Part shown: piece by piece, positions 14,944 through 21,835 of the stretch
Position numbering within the stretch: the first letter of the stretch is position 1
Layout: each line of letters begins with the position of its first letter
From: HRBIN15 sp039630445
Lineage (GTDB): Bacteria > Armatimonadota > Fimbriimonadia > Fimbriimonadales > GBS-DC
Assembly: GCA_039630445.1 (NCBI GenBank)
Contig: JBCNVA010000059.1
Location: 1-42,130, forward strand
Length of the DNA stretch: 42,130 nucleotides
Direction: 5' to 3'
The notes under the pieces: model-generated
What the model saw: the letters and a program-made list of their open reading frames with translations, nothing else
Told to the model about the DNA's origin: nothing
The model's database searches: none
Translations under genes and position numbers: made by a program

Positions 14944-15750
14944 ATGGGCACGATGCGACGCTTGGAGCGAGGCTGTGCGTGGGGAGTGAACCGCGCTGTG
15001 CGCTTGCTGTGTGCGCTGGGTGTGGGGTTTCTGCTGATTTACCCGACTGTTTGGGCGCAGGGCAGGCCGGACATCGTGTGGATGCGCGGCGGGCATATTC
15101 GTTCGGTAAACTCGGTTGCCTATTCGCCCGATGGGCAATATGTTGCGTCGGGGAGTGGGGATTACACTATCAAGTTATGGCGTGTGTCGGATGGGACGCT
15201 GGTACGCACCTTCCCTTTTGTGGCGGGTCCGGTCGCCTTTTCGCCCGATGGACAGTACTTGGCGTCGAGGGGTGGGGAGTGGGATTACACTACTATCAAG
15301 TTATGGCGTGTTTCCGATGGGCAGCTGGAGCGCACTTTTACAGGGCATACGAGTTATGTGTCCTCGGTTGCTTTTTCGCCCGATGGGCAGTACTTAGCGT
15401 CAGGGAGTGATGACCGCACGGTTCGGGTGTGGCGCGTTTCAAACGGGCAGCTGGTGCGAACCTATGACCAGGAAACGGGTACAGGCGATGTAGAGTCTAT
15501 CCAGTTCTCGCCCTCAGGGGCGTACTTTGCGTATGGGCGAGAGGACGCGACGGTGGTGCTGGCGCGCAATCCGTTCTACACGCCTCCTGGCGATGTGGAC
15601 GGCAACGGCTGCGTGGATGATGGGGATCTGTTGCGCGTGCTGTTTACCTTTGGTTGCAGCAGCTGTGGGGCGGAGGATGTGAACCGTGATGGGGTGGTGG
15701 ACGACGCGGACTTGCTGGTGGTGTTGTTCCACTTTGGTCAGGGGTGTTGA
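14944..15750 (+). CDS. secreted WD40-repeat protein with dockerin-like tail
   Basis: 268 residues from the ATG at 14944, which follows GAGGAGG. There is a signal peptide (RLLCALGVGFLLIYPTVWAQ). About four WD40 blades follow, with repeated YSPDGQYVASGSGDYTIKLW, FSPDGQYLAS and SDDRTVRVWRVS motifs; a closed propeller normally needs seven, so this is short. The last 55 residues hold two calcium-loop motifs of the dockerin type I kind: GDVDGNGCVDDGDLLRVLF and EDVNRDGVVDDADLLVVLF, ending in FGQGC. The same tail is found on the protein at 38321-39994, so it is probably a surface-attachment module rather than a cellulosome dockerin. The near-identical blades suggest recent expansion or loss by recombination. 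Confidence 0.85.
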   Translation: MGTMRRLERGCAWGVNRAVRLLCALGVGFLLIYPTVWAQGRPDIVWMRGGHIRSVNSVAYSPDGQYVASGSGDYTIKLWRVSDGTLVRTFPFVAGPVAFSPDGQYLASRGGEWDYTTIKLWRVSDGQLERTFTGHTSYVSSVAFSPDGQYLASGSDDRTVRVWRVSNGQLVRTYDQETGTGDVESIQFSPSGAYFAYGREDATVVLARNPFYTPPGDVDGNGCVDDGDLLRVLFTFGCSSCGAEDVNRDGVVDDADLLVVLFHFGQGC

Positions 15751-15799
15751 AGTTAATCCCCAAAGCGAGTGAACTTGCCCGCAAAAGGATGCCGTATTA

Positions 15800-16044
15800 T
15801 CGTCGGCGGGGACGCCGACGCTACGAATATGCCCTGCGTCGTGTCGGCGGGGACGCCGACGCTACGAATGCACCCTGCGTCGTGTCGGCAGGGACGCCGA
15901 CGCTACGAACGCACCCTGCGTAGCGTCGGCGTCTCGCCGACGACACGAACGCACCCTGCGTAGCGTCGGCGGGGACGCTAATGCTACGAATATGCCCTGC
16001 GTCGTGTCGGTGTCTCGCCGACGACATTACGGCGTTTGGTTTGC
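15800..16044. repeat. array of about 40-bp palindromic units
   Basis: About six units of roughly 40 bp, each with the core GTCGGCGGGGACGCCGAC (or GTCTCGCC) and the spacer GCTACGAATRYRCCCTG, in alternating orientations. The right end (GACGACATTACGGCGTTTGG) is an inverted copy of the left end of the 6077 element (AAACGCCGTGATGTCGTC), and its left end also matches in inverse, so the two are the same family. It fills the 303-base gap between the convergent WD40 and ABC ATPase genes and would form strong RNA structure at both 3' ends. Confidence 0.8.
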
Positions 16045-16053
16045 CAATAGGCA

Positions 16054-16974
16054 TTACAACCAGGTTTTATGCCGATGGCGCAGGGCGTAGAACTGCCAGG
16101 CGTCGGCGAGGGTCGGCTCGCGCAGATAGACCGCGCGAACCGTGCCGTAGCCCTCTTGCAGCAGGCGCACCGCGAGAGCATCCTCCGCGAACAGACTCAG
16201 CCGATAGCCATCCTCCTGCTGCACAATCCGAAACTCCACTTCGCCCAGTGTGTCAATCAGCGTTTCTGGATTGGTTGTTTCGATCTCAAGGCGAGTGGCT
16301 TGCAATCCGTGAAGGAGGCGGTCGGGCGTGTCGAAGGCAATCAGGTAGCCCCGATGGAGCATCAGCACCCGATCGGCATGGCGGGCAAGCGCAGGGTCGC
16401 GCGTGCTGAACAGCACAGCGGCACCAAAGCGGCAGCGGTCCTCCAGCTCCATCCAGAGCCGGCGTCTGCGCTCGAAATCGGCTTTGTCGAAGGGGTCATC
16501 GAGCAGGTACAGATAAGCCTGTTGTGCCAGCGCACCCCCGACCTGCAGCATGGCGCGCTCGCCCGCTGAAAGCTCCGCGATCGGGGTATCTATACGCTCC
16601 CCCAAGCCAAGCAGCTCCAGCAGATAGACGGCGCGCGCCCGACTGGAGGCATACTGTTTCATCCATTTCGCAGGGGTCATGCTGCGCGCGGCGCGCTCGG
16701 ATGGCAGCGCGGGCATCGTTGCAAAATCCGCACACTCCAATAAGCCCGCTTCCAGCGCGATCTCGCCCGCAAGCAGCGCCAGCAGCAGGCTCTTGCCGCA
16801 ACCGCTGGGACCGAAAATCGCCACACATTCGCCCCGATAGAGGTCGAAGCTCATCGGCTGGAGGCGAAACCCACCCACAGGCTCCGAAACGATCTCGACT
16901 GCGTGCAGCAACGCCGTTTCGGATGGCGGCTCTCCCCCTTCCCGCTGGGGCGAGGGGGTTTGCAGGGTATCCAT
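16054..16974 (-). CDS. degenerate ABC ATPase at the end of the exosortase operon
   Basis: 306 residues. The nucleotide-binding fold is recognisable: Walker A GPSGCGKSLLLALLAGE near residue 54 and signature LSAGERAML. Catalytic elements are altered: the Walker B Glu is Asp (LYLLDDPFD), the switch His is Arg (FSTRDP), and no clear Q-loop Gln is seen. The C-terminal 80 residues form an extra domain (LQATRLEIETTNPETLIDTLGEVEF) as in DrrA/CcmA-type exporters. It may bind ATP without efficient hydrolysis. Its ATG overlaps the EpsI stop (TGATG), so it is the last gene of the EPS/exosortase operon. No partner permease is adjacent. Confidence 0.85.
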   Translation of the reverse strand: MDTLQTPSPQREGGEPPSETALLHAVEIVSEPVGGFRLQPMSFDLYRGECVAIFGPSGCGKSLLLALLAGEIALEAGLLECADFATMPALPSERAARSMTPAKWMKQYASSRARAVYLLELLGLGERIDTPIAELSAGERAMLQVGGALAQQAYLYLLDDPFDKADFERRRRLWMELEDRCRFGAAVLFSTRDPALARHADRVLMLHRGYLIAFDTPDRLLHGLQATRLEIETTNPETLIDTLGEVEFRIVQQEDGYRLSLFAEDALAVRLLQEGYGTVRAVYLREPTLADAWQFYALRHRHKTWL

Positions 16975-17762
16975 CAGCGCACCACCTCCGGGTTGGTCTG
17001 GCGCATCGCGGCGAGCATCTGCTCCGCGAAGGCTTTGAGGGTTTGCGCATCGCGCTCGAAGTTGCCCGCAGTTGGCTTCAGGAGGCGGATGAAGTAGGCG
17101 CGCTGATGCATGCCCGCCACACGCGCCACCAGCAGCAGGATGCGCGCGCTGGAGGTGTCGGAGCGATACCCCATCGGCGTCGCGTAGAAGTAGATGCCAA
17201 CCGCCTCGCGCTTGGGACCCTGCAGGCTGATCAGATGCACCATGCGGGCGTGAATTGGCTCCTTCAGGCCGGGCACATTCAGCACAATCTCGCGGTTGTC
17301 GGCAAACTCCCAGTTCTGCACGCGGAAGCAGACCTGCGGGTTATGGAACGCGCCGGTATGCGAGCCAGCCAGCACAGTAAAATCGGCTTCCTCGCCGTTG
17401 CCATTCACATAGATACGGGCGATGTATTCGTCGGGCTTCAGCTCGTTGGCGGCGGCTTGCGACATCTCATAGCTCTGCACCATCGTCCAGTCGCCCACTT
17501 GCTTGGGGATGCGCTCCAGCGTTTTTTCGCCGGGATTTGCCTGCACGCGCGGCATATACTGGATGGCAAGCAGCACGCCCAGCATAAAGGCAGCCAGCGT
17601 TGCCATCGGCAGCCCGAACCGCCGCCAGTCCATCGGCGGGGCTGCTCGTACCCCCTCCGCGGGCGCGGCATCCAAGCCGTCCGAGGAGTCGGACACCTCT
17701 GCCAGGATTGGCGGTTCCACCTGATGTTGCTCCTGTGCTTTCATCTCCTCCATCCAAGCCAC
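16974..17762 (-). CDS. EpsI-family exosortase-associated protein
   Basis: 262 residues. A soluble N-terminus of about 50 residues is followed by one membrane segment (MATLAAFMLGVLLAIQYM). The extracytoplasmic domain has the EpsI pattern: KTLERIPKQVGDWTM, SHTGAFHNPQVCFRVQNWEF, GIYFYATPMGYRSD and SSARILLLVARVAGMHQ. EpsI is found fused or next to exosortase in PEP-CTERM systems and is thought to act with it; its exact activity is unknown. The start overlaps the exosortase 3' end by 22 bases (17741-17762); a second in-frame ATG (17753) is possible. The stop overlaps the ABC gene start. Confidence 0.9.
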   Translation of the reverse strand: MAWMEEMKAQEQHQVEPPILAEVSDSSDGLDAAPAEGVRAAPPMDWRRFGLPMATLAAFMLGVLLAIQYMPRVQANPGEKTLERIPKQVGDWTMVQSYEMSQAAANELKPDEYIARIYVNGNGEEADFTVLAGSHTGAFHNPQVCFRVQNWEFADNREIVLNVPGLKEPIHARMVHLISLQGPKREAVGIYFYATPMGYRSDTSSARILLLVARVAGMHQRAYFIRLLKPTAGNFERDAQTLKAFAEQMLAAMRQTNPEVVR

Positions 17763-18652
17763 CTCGCTATCAGAAAGAGCGCGACGAACGGGATCAAAAT
17801 CTCCAGCGCGCCCGTCGTCGGGATGGTCACCTCGCCCAGCAGGGGCAGCGTCAGCGTGAATCCCTCATGCGCTATCCTACCCGCTTCGGGTCCGAAATGA
17901 TGCCCGAAAACCGCGATCAGCGCGATGCGAATGCCGTTCGAGAGAATCGCAATCGGGAAAAGCGCAACGGGCAAAATGAGCTTTTTCCACAACGGCAGAT
18001 CCACCAGCGTAAAGAAGAAGAGAATAAAGGTCAGCAGGGCAATCGTCACCTTGAACCCGCTGCATTCCACGCCGACATGCAGTTCGTAGCCCGACGGCAT
18101 AATAAAGGTCACCTGGCTGGTCTCCAGCACCTGGTAAAAGGGCGACAGGAGCGCCAGCGACACCTCCGTCGACCAGACCTTGATCGGATTGGTGACCTCA
18201 TCGAACACCACAGACGGCATCGGCATCATCAGGTAGAGGAACAGCAGCGGATAGAGCAGCACGCGGGTAATCCGCATGCCGAACAGCAGCAGGCTGGCGC
18301 CGAGCAGGAAGAGCGGGAAGCCCATGCTGGAGAGCCAGCTGGACAAGCCCCAGTGCCCCAGCAGGTGCAAGCCTGCCCCCATCAGCAGAAGGGGCATCCC
18401 CCAGAAGGAGGGCTGCGCCCGAAGCTTGATGAGCTGCTCACGCCGCATCCAGATCATCACCACTGCCAGCGGGGGCACAAGATAGGCATAAGAGTAATAG
18501 CCGTTCGGGTCACCCCAGCGCGGCAGCCAATACCACTCAATGACCTCACGATAGGCAAAAAGCAGGGCGGCTAAAAATGCCACCACGAATCCCGCCAGAA
18601 TGGGCTGCGGGCGCGGCAGGCGTTTGATATCCAGCAGCAGCTGATCCAGCAT
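17741..18652 (-). CDS. exosortase (EpsH/Xrt family)
   Basis: 303 residues with about eight membrane segments. This integral membrane cysteine transpeptidase recognises PEP-CTERM tails. The family triad is visible: catalytic Cys in VGVECSGFKV, Arg in LSNGIRIALIA, and His in GRIAHEGFTL. The early segment YYSYAYLVPPLAVVMIW is the usual family start region. Substrate in this window: the PEP-CTERM protein at 10081-10806. The gene lies five bases after GtrA and overlaps EpsI, inside the EPS operon, matching the known link between exosortases and EPS production. Confidence 0.95.
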   Translation of the reverse strand: MLDQLLLDIKRLPRPQPILAGFVVAFLAALLFAYREVIEWYWLPRWGDPNGYYSYAYLVPPLAVVMIWMRREQLIKLRAQPSFWGMPLLLMGAGLHLLGHWGLSSWLSSMGFPLFLLGASLLLFGMRITRVLLYPLLFLYLMMPMPSVVFDEVTNPIKVWSTEVSLALLSPFYQVLETSQVTFIMPSGYELHVGVECSGFKVTIALLTFILFFFTLVDLPLWKKLILPVALFPIAILSNGIRIALIAVFGHHFGPEAGRIAHEGFTLTLPLLGEVTIPTTGALEILIPFVALFLIARWLGWRR

Positions 18653-18656
18653 CGTC

Positions 18657-19196
18657 TCAACCTCCCTCTAAGGGTGTACTTGCCCGGAAAGTCCAGTATT
18701 TGTTCGCGAAGAAGTTCCAGAACAGCACGATCAGCGTGGCGGTTGCCTGCGCCCCCATAAAGAGCAACGGATGCGGCTTCTGGGGCGCGGGTGGCAAGAA
18801 GGGACGCACAATCAGCGTGGTGATGGTGGAGTTGAGCAGCATGCCGATAATATTCACCGTCACGAAGCGGGCGAATTGGCTCATCCGCTGGTGCTTGCCC
18901 CGAATGCGAAAGGTCCAGCGACGGTTCCAGATAAAGCTGTTGCAGGTCGCCGTGCCGGAGGAAATAACCTTGGTGACAAAGACCGCTAAGGCCTCGGGGC
19001 GCATGCTTATGCCCAGCCAGCCGAGCGCCTGCGCCAGCCAACCTCCCAGCACGCGCGGGATCGGCGTCTGATAGGTCAACAACAGTGCCAGCCCCCAGTC
19101 CAGCGCTGTGTTAAACGCGCCCACCGTGCAAAACTTCAGAAATTGCCGAACGCCCGGTGGTAGATTGCTAACCAGTGTGCGTGTGCTCTGCAACAT
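18657..19196 (-). CDS. GtrA-family membrane protein
   Basis: 179 residues, four membrane segments. GtrA proteins are proposed to flip or handle polyprenyl-phosphate-linked sugars. The family pattern is clear: FLKFCTVGAFNTALDWGLAL near the start, SGTATCNSFIWNRRWTFR in the middle, and a final LFWNFFANKYWTFRAS. An insertion of about 20 residues after the first hairpin (TPIPRVLGGWLAQALGWLG) is a little unusual. The position between UbiA and exosortase, six and four bases away, suggests it serves the lipid-linked product of the UbiA enzyme. Confidence 0.9.
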   Translation of the reverse strand: MLQSTRTLVSNLPPGVRQFLKFCTVGAFNTALDWGLALLLTYQTPIPRVLGGWLAQALGWLGISMRPEALAVFVTKVISSGTATCNSFIWNRRWTFRIRGKHQRMSQFARFVTVNIIGMLLNSTITTLIVRPFLPPAPQKPHPLLFMGAQATATLIVLFWNFFANKYWTFRASTPLEGG

Positions 19197-19202
19197 CTTG
19201 AC

Positions 19203-20150
19203 TTAACCCAGCATAACCCAGATAATGATCGCCAGCCAGACAAGCACCGACAGCGCAATATGGCGGTCGCCCACGATCAACCGCTCGGGGCTACCGCCCG
19301 CATCGTATCGGTGCACCAGGTAAAAGTATCGGAACAGCCCGTAAGTCACTACAGGCAAAGTATACCAGAGTCCGGGATGTTGTTTGGCGGTCTCCGACAA
19401 AATCACATAGATGGCATACGACTGGATGGCGAACACCATGCACATCGTGAGCAGGTGTTCCAGCAGGGTGGTGGAGTATTCACCGAGCGTGCTTCGGTGG
19501 TTGATAGCATCCTCACCCAGCGCGACCAGCTCGTGGCGACGCTTGGCAAAGCCCAGAAAGAGCGCAAGGAAAAAGGTGCAGATAATCAGCCAGGGCGAGA
19601 TGGAGACCGCAATCAGCACGGCGCCCGAGACCGCCCGCAACAGGAAGCCCAGCGCAATCACCGTCACATCCAAGATCGGGAACTGCTTCAGGTAGAGCGT
19701 GTAGAGGTTGGTCATCAGGGCGTAGGCAAGCACCACACCGCCAAAGGGAAGGCGCAGCCAGAACGCCAGCGCCAGTCCGCCTGTAAGCAGCCCAATCGCC
19801 GCGATCCATGCCACCGGCACTGGCAACCGTCCTGATGCAATCGGACGCTTCGACTTGATGGGATGGTGGCGGTCCCGCTCGCGGTCGCGCAGGTCGTTCA
19901 ACAGATACAGCCCGCTCGAAACCATGCAGAGCGCCACAAAGCCCAGCACGCTCAGCACCACCAGCTCCAGCTTGGTGAAGCTGACGGTGAACAGCAGCGC
20001 CGCGAACACCAGCGTGTTTTTGATCCACTGGTGCGGGCGCATCGCCTGCACCAGCGCGATGACCAGCTCCAGCGTCTGGATACGACGCCCCACACGCAGG
20101 CTGGACAACTCCGCCATGTCAGACCGCGAATCGCTTGTCAGCTCCTTCAT
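19203..20150 (-). CDS. UbiA-type decaprenyl-phosphate phosphoribosyltransferase-like protein
   Basis: 315 residues, about eight or nine membrane segments. The first Asp-rich motif is NDLRDRERDRHHP, followed by SKRPIASGRLP, the form typical of 5-phosphoribosyl-1-diphosphate:decaprenyl-phosphate transferases (mycobacterial Rv3806c type) rather than quinone prenyltransferases. The second motif region is DVTVIALGFLLRAVSGA, and SPWLIICTFFLALFLGFAKR follows. The expected product is polyprenyl-phosphoryl-phosphoribose, a pentose donor for wall or EPS glycans. The ATG overlaps the epimerase stop (ATGA). No DprE1/DprE2 epimerase pair is visible in the window. Confidence 0.88.
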   Translation of the reverse strand: MKELTSDSRSDMAELSSLRVGRRIQTLELVIALVQAMRPHQWIKNTLVFAALLFTVSFTKLELVVLSVLGFVALCMVSSGLYLLNDLRDRERDRHHPIKSKRPIASGRLPVPVAWIAAIGLLTGGLALAFWLRLPFGGVVLAYALMTNLYTLYLKQFPILDVTVIALGFLLRAVSGAVLIAVSISPWLIICTFFLALFLGFAKRRHELVALGEDAINHRSTLGEYSTTLLEHLLTMCMVFAIQSYAIYVILSETAKQHPGLWYTLPVVTYGLFRYFYLVHRYDAGGSPERLIVGDRHIALSVLVWLAIIIWVMLG

Positions 20151-21100
20151 CGCTTGCTCATCGCCTCCCGATAGGCGTTCAGGGTCTGGGAGATTCCCTC
20201 TTGCAGGGTTGTTCGAGGTTCATAGCCTAATATTCCATGTGCGGCGCGAATATCGGCATAGGAGTGGCGGATGTCGCCGGGGCGCGGCGGGGCAAACTGC
20301 GGTTCCAGCGGAGAACCCACCGCCTGCTCGACCGCCTGGAGCAGCTCCAGCAGGCTTGTGGCGCGCCCGCTGGCAAGGTTGAAAACCCGTCCGACCGCCT
20401 CTGGGTGGGTGGCAGCCAGCCAGATCCCCTGCAGCAGGTCGTCGATATAGACAAAATCGCGCGTCTGCTTGCCATCGCCATACACAATCGGCTTCCGGTC
20501 GGTGAGCGCGGCGGTAATCCAGCGGGGCACCACCGCCGCGTAGTGCGAATGCGGGTTCTGACGCGGTCCGTACACATTGAAAAAACGCAGGCTGACGGCT
20601 GGCAGACCATAGACGCGCCAGTAATCGCGGCAGAGCAGCTCGCCGTACCATTTACTCCAGGCATAGGGTGAGATTGGGCGAGGCTGCATCGTTTCGCGTT
20701 TGGGCAGGCGCGGCGTATTCCCGTAGACAGCTGCCGAAGAGGCGAACACGAACCGCTGCACCCTTGCCTGACGCGCCGCCTCTAAAAGCAGCTGCGTGCC
20801 GTACACATTTACCTCAAAGGTCTCCACTGGTTGTTCCAGCGAGAGCGGCACAGAGACCTGTGCCGCTAAATGGAACACAACGGTGCAGCCCTCGACAGCT
20901 TTTTGCACCAGTGGCGCATCGGTGACACTGCCGCGAACCAGCTCGATCGCTGGCAGCACTTCCTCCAGGTTATCCAGCGTGCCCGTTGAGAAGTCGTCGA
21001 GGATGCGCACGCGCCCGCGTGGCAGGAGAAACCGCACCAGGTGCGACCCGATGAACCCTGCGCCCCCCGTCACCAGAAAGAGATGTTCAGTACGCGCCAT
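20147..21100 (-). CDS. NAD-dependent nucleotide-sugar epimerase/dehydratase
   Basis: 317 residues, an extended SDR. N-terminal Rossmann motif VTGGAGFIGSHLVRFLL; active-site segments SSAAVYG and the YxxxK motif in SPYAWSKWYGELL; substrate segment FFNVYGPRQNPHSHYAAVVP. It is most like GalE-type UDP-sugar 4-epimerases. In this operon it would make a nucleotide sugar for the EPS. It overlaps the sugar transferase gene by 14 bases upstream and UbiA by four bases downstream. Confidence 0.93.
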   Translation of the reverse strand: MARTEHLFLVTGGAGFIGSHLVRFLLPRGRVRILDDFSTGTLDNLEEVLPAIELVRGSVTDAPLVQKAVEGCTVVFHLAAQVSVPLSLEQPVETFEVNVYGTQLLLEAARQARVQRFVFASSAAVYGNTPRLPKRETMQPRPISPYAWSKWYGELLCRDYWRVYGLPAVSLRFFNVYGPRQNPHSHYAAVVPRWITAALTDRKPIVYGDGKQTRDFVYIDDLLQGIWLAATHPEAVGRVFNLASGRATSLLELLQAVEQAVGSPLEPQFAPPRPGDIRHSYADIRAAHGILGYEPRTTLQEGISQTLNAYREAMSKR

Positions 21101-21791
21101 CGCCCTTTAAGATTGCTGGAATCGTTTTCAGCAGAATCTTGATGTCCAGCCAGAAGGAGATGTTGTCCACATAGTAGAGATCGAGCCGCATCCACTCCTC
21201 AAAGGTCAGGTTGCTGCGTCCGCTCACCTGCCACAGTCCAGTGCAGCCCTGCGGCACGGCGAAGCGTCGGTAGTAGCTGATGTCGTCGAAGCGGTTCACA
21301 TCGTAGGGCGCCATCGCGCGGGGTCCCACTAAGCTCAGGTCGCCCTTCAGCACATTGAACAGTTGGGGCAGCTCGTCGAGGCTGTATTTGCGTAGGAACC
21401 GTCCGATGCGGGTCATGCGTGGGTCATGTCGGATTTTGAACGCGCCACCCTGTTTCTCGTTCATGTGCATCAGCAGCGGCTGCAGCTCCTGGGCGTTGCA
21501 CCGCATGGAGCGGAACTTATACATCACGAAGGGTTTACCGTAGCGTCCGAGCCGTATCTGACGGAACAGCACAGGCCCTGGCGATTCGAGGCGGATGAGC
21601 AGGGCGATAATCGCCATGAGGGGCGCCAGCAGGAGGAGCGCCAGTGCGGAAACCACGATGTCGAGGGTGCGCTTTGCCCACAGGTGCTTGATGCGCACCT
21701 CCGGCACATACTCGGCGAAGGGTGAAAGGGCGGGCACATGCGACACCCTTCCCTCCGCCGCCATCTCTGCGGTCGGTCGGCTCGTCAGCAT
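21087..21791 (-). CDS. initiating undecaprenyl-phosphate sugar phosphotransferase, short form
   Basis: 234 residues. This is a bacterial sugar transferase that moves a sugar-1-phosphate from a nucleotide donor to undecaprenyl phosphate, starting the EPS repeat unit. Motifs: KRTLDIVVSALALLLLAP (membrane anchor), ESPGPVLFRQIRLGRYGKPF, YKFRSMR, SLDELPQLFNVLKGDLSLVG, and GLWQVSGRSNLTFEEWMRLD. It lacks the large N-terminal membrane part of WbaP/WcaJ and so is the PglC-like monotopic form. AAGGAG precedes the ATG at a good distance. Confidence 0.95.
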   Translation of the reverse strand: MLTSRPTAEMAAEGRVSHVPALSPFAEYVPEVRIKHLWAKRTLDIVVSALALLLLAPLMAIIALLIRLESPGPVLFRQIRLGRYGKPFVMYKFRSMRCNAQELQPLLMHMNEKQGGAFKIRHDPRMTRIGRFLRKYSLDELPQLFNVLKGDLSLVGPRAMAPYDVNRFDDISYYRRFAVPQGCTGLWQVSGRSNLTFEEWMRLDLYYVDNISFWLDIKILLKTIPAILKGDGAY

Positions 21792-21835
21792 CGCTAAACT
21801 CCTTTCGCTGCAAACACCCCGCCGAGAAGCGTTTG

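Noticed and set aside
15800..16044. Possible CRISPR array
   Set aside because: The units are palindromic, in alternating orientation, with no unique spacers of constant length, and no cas genes are near.
16524..18574. Long plus-strand frames (458 and 324 codons) across the exosortase operon
   Set aside because: Shadows of the minus-strand operon; their composition is Arg/His/Gln-rich, as expected of antisense GC-rich codons.
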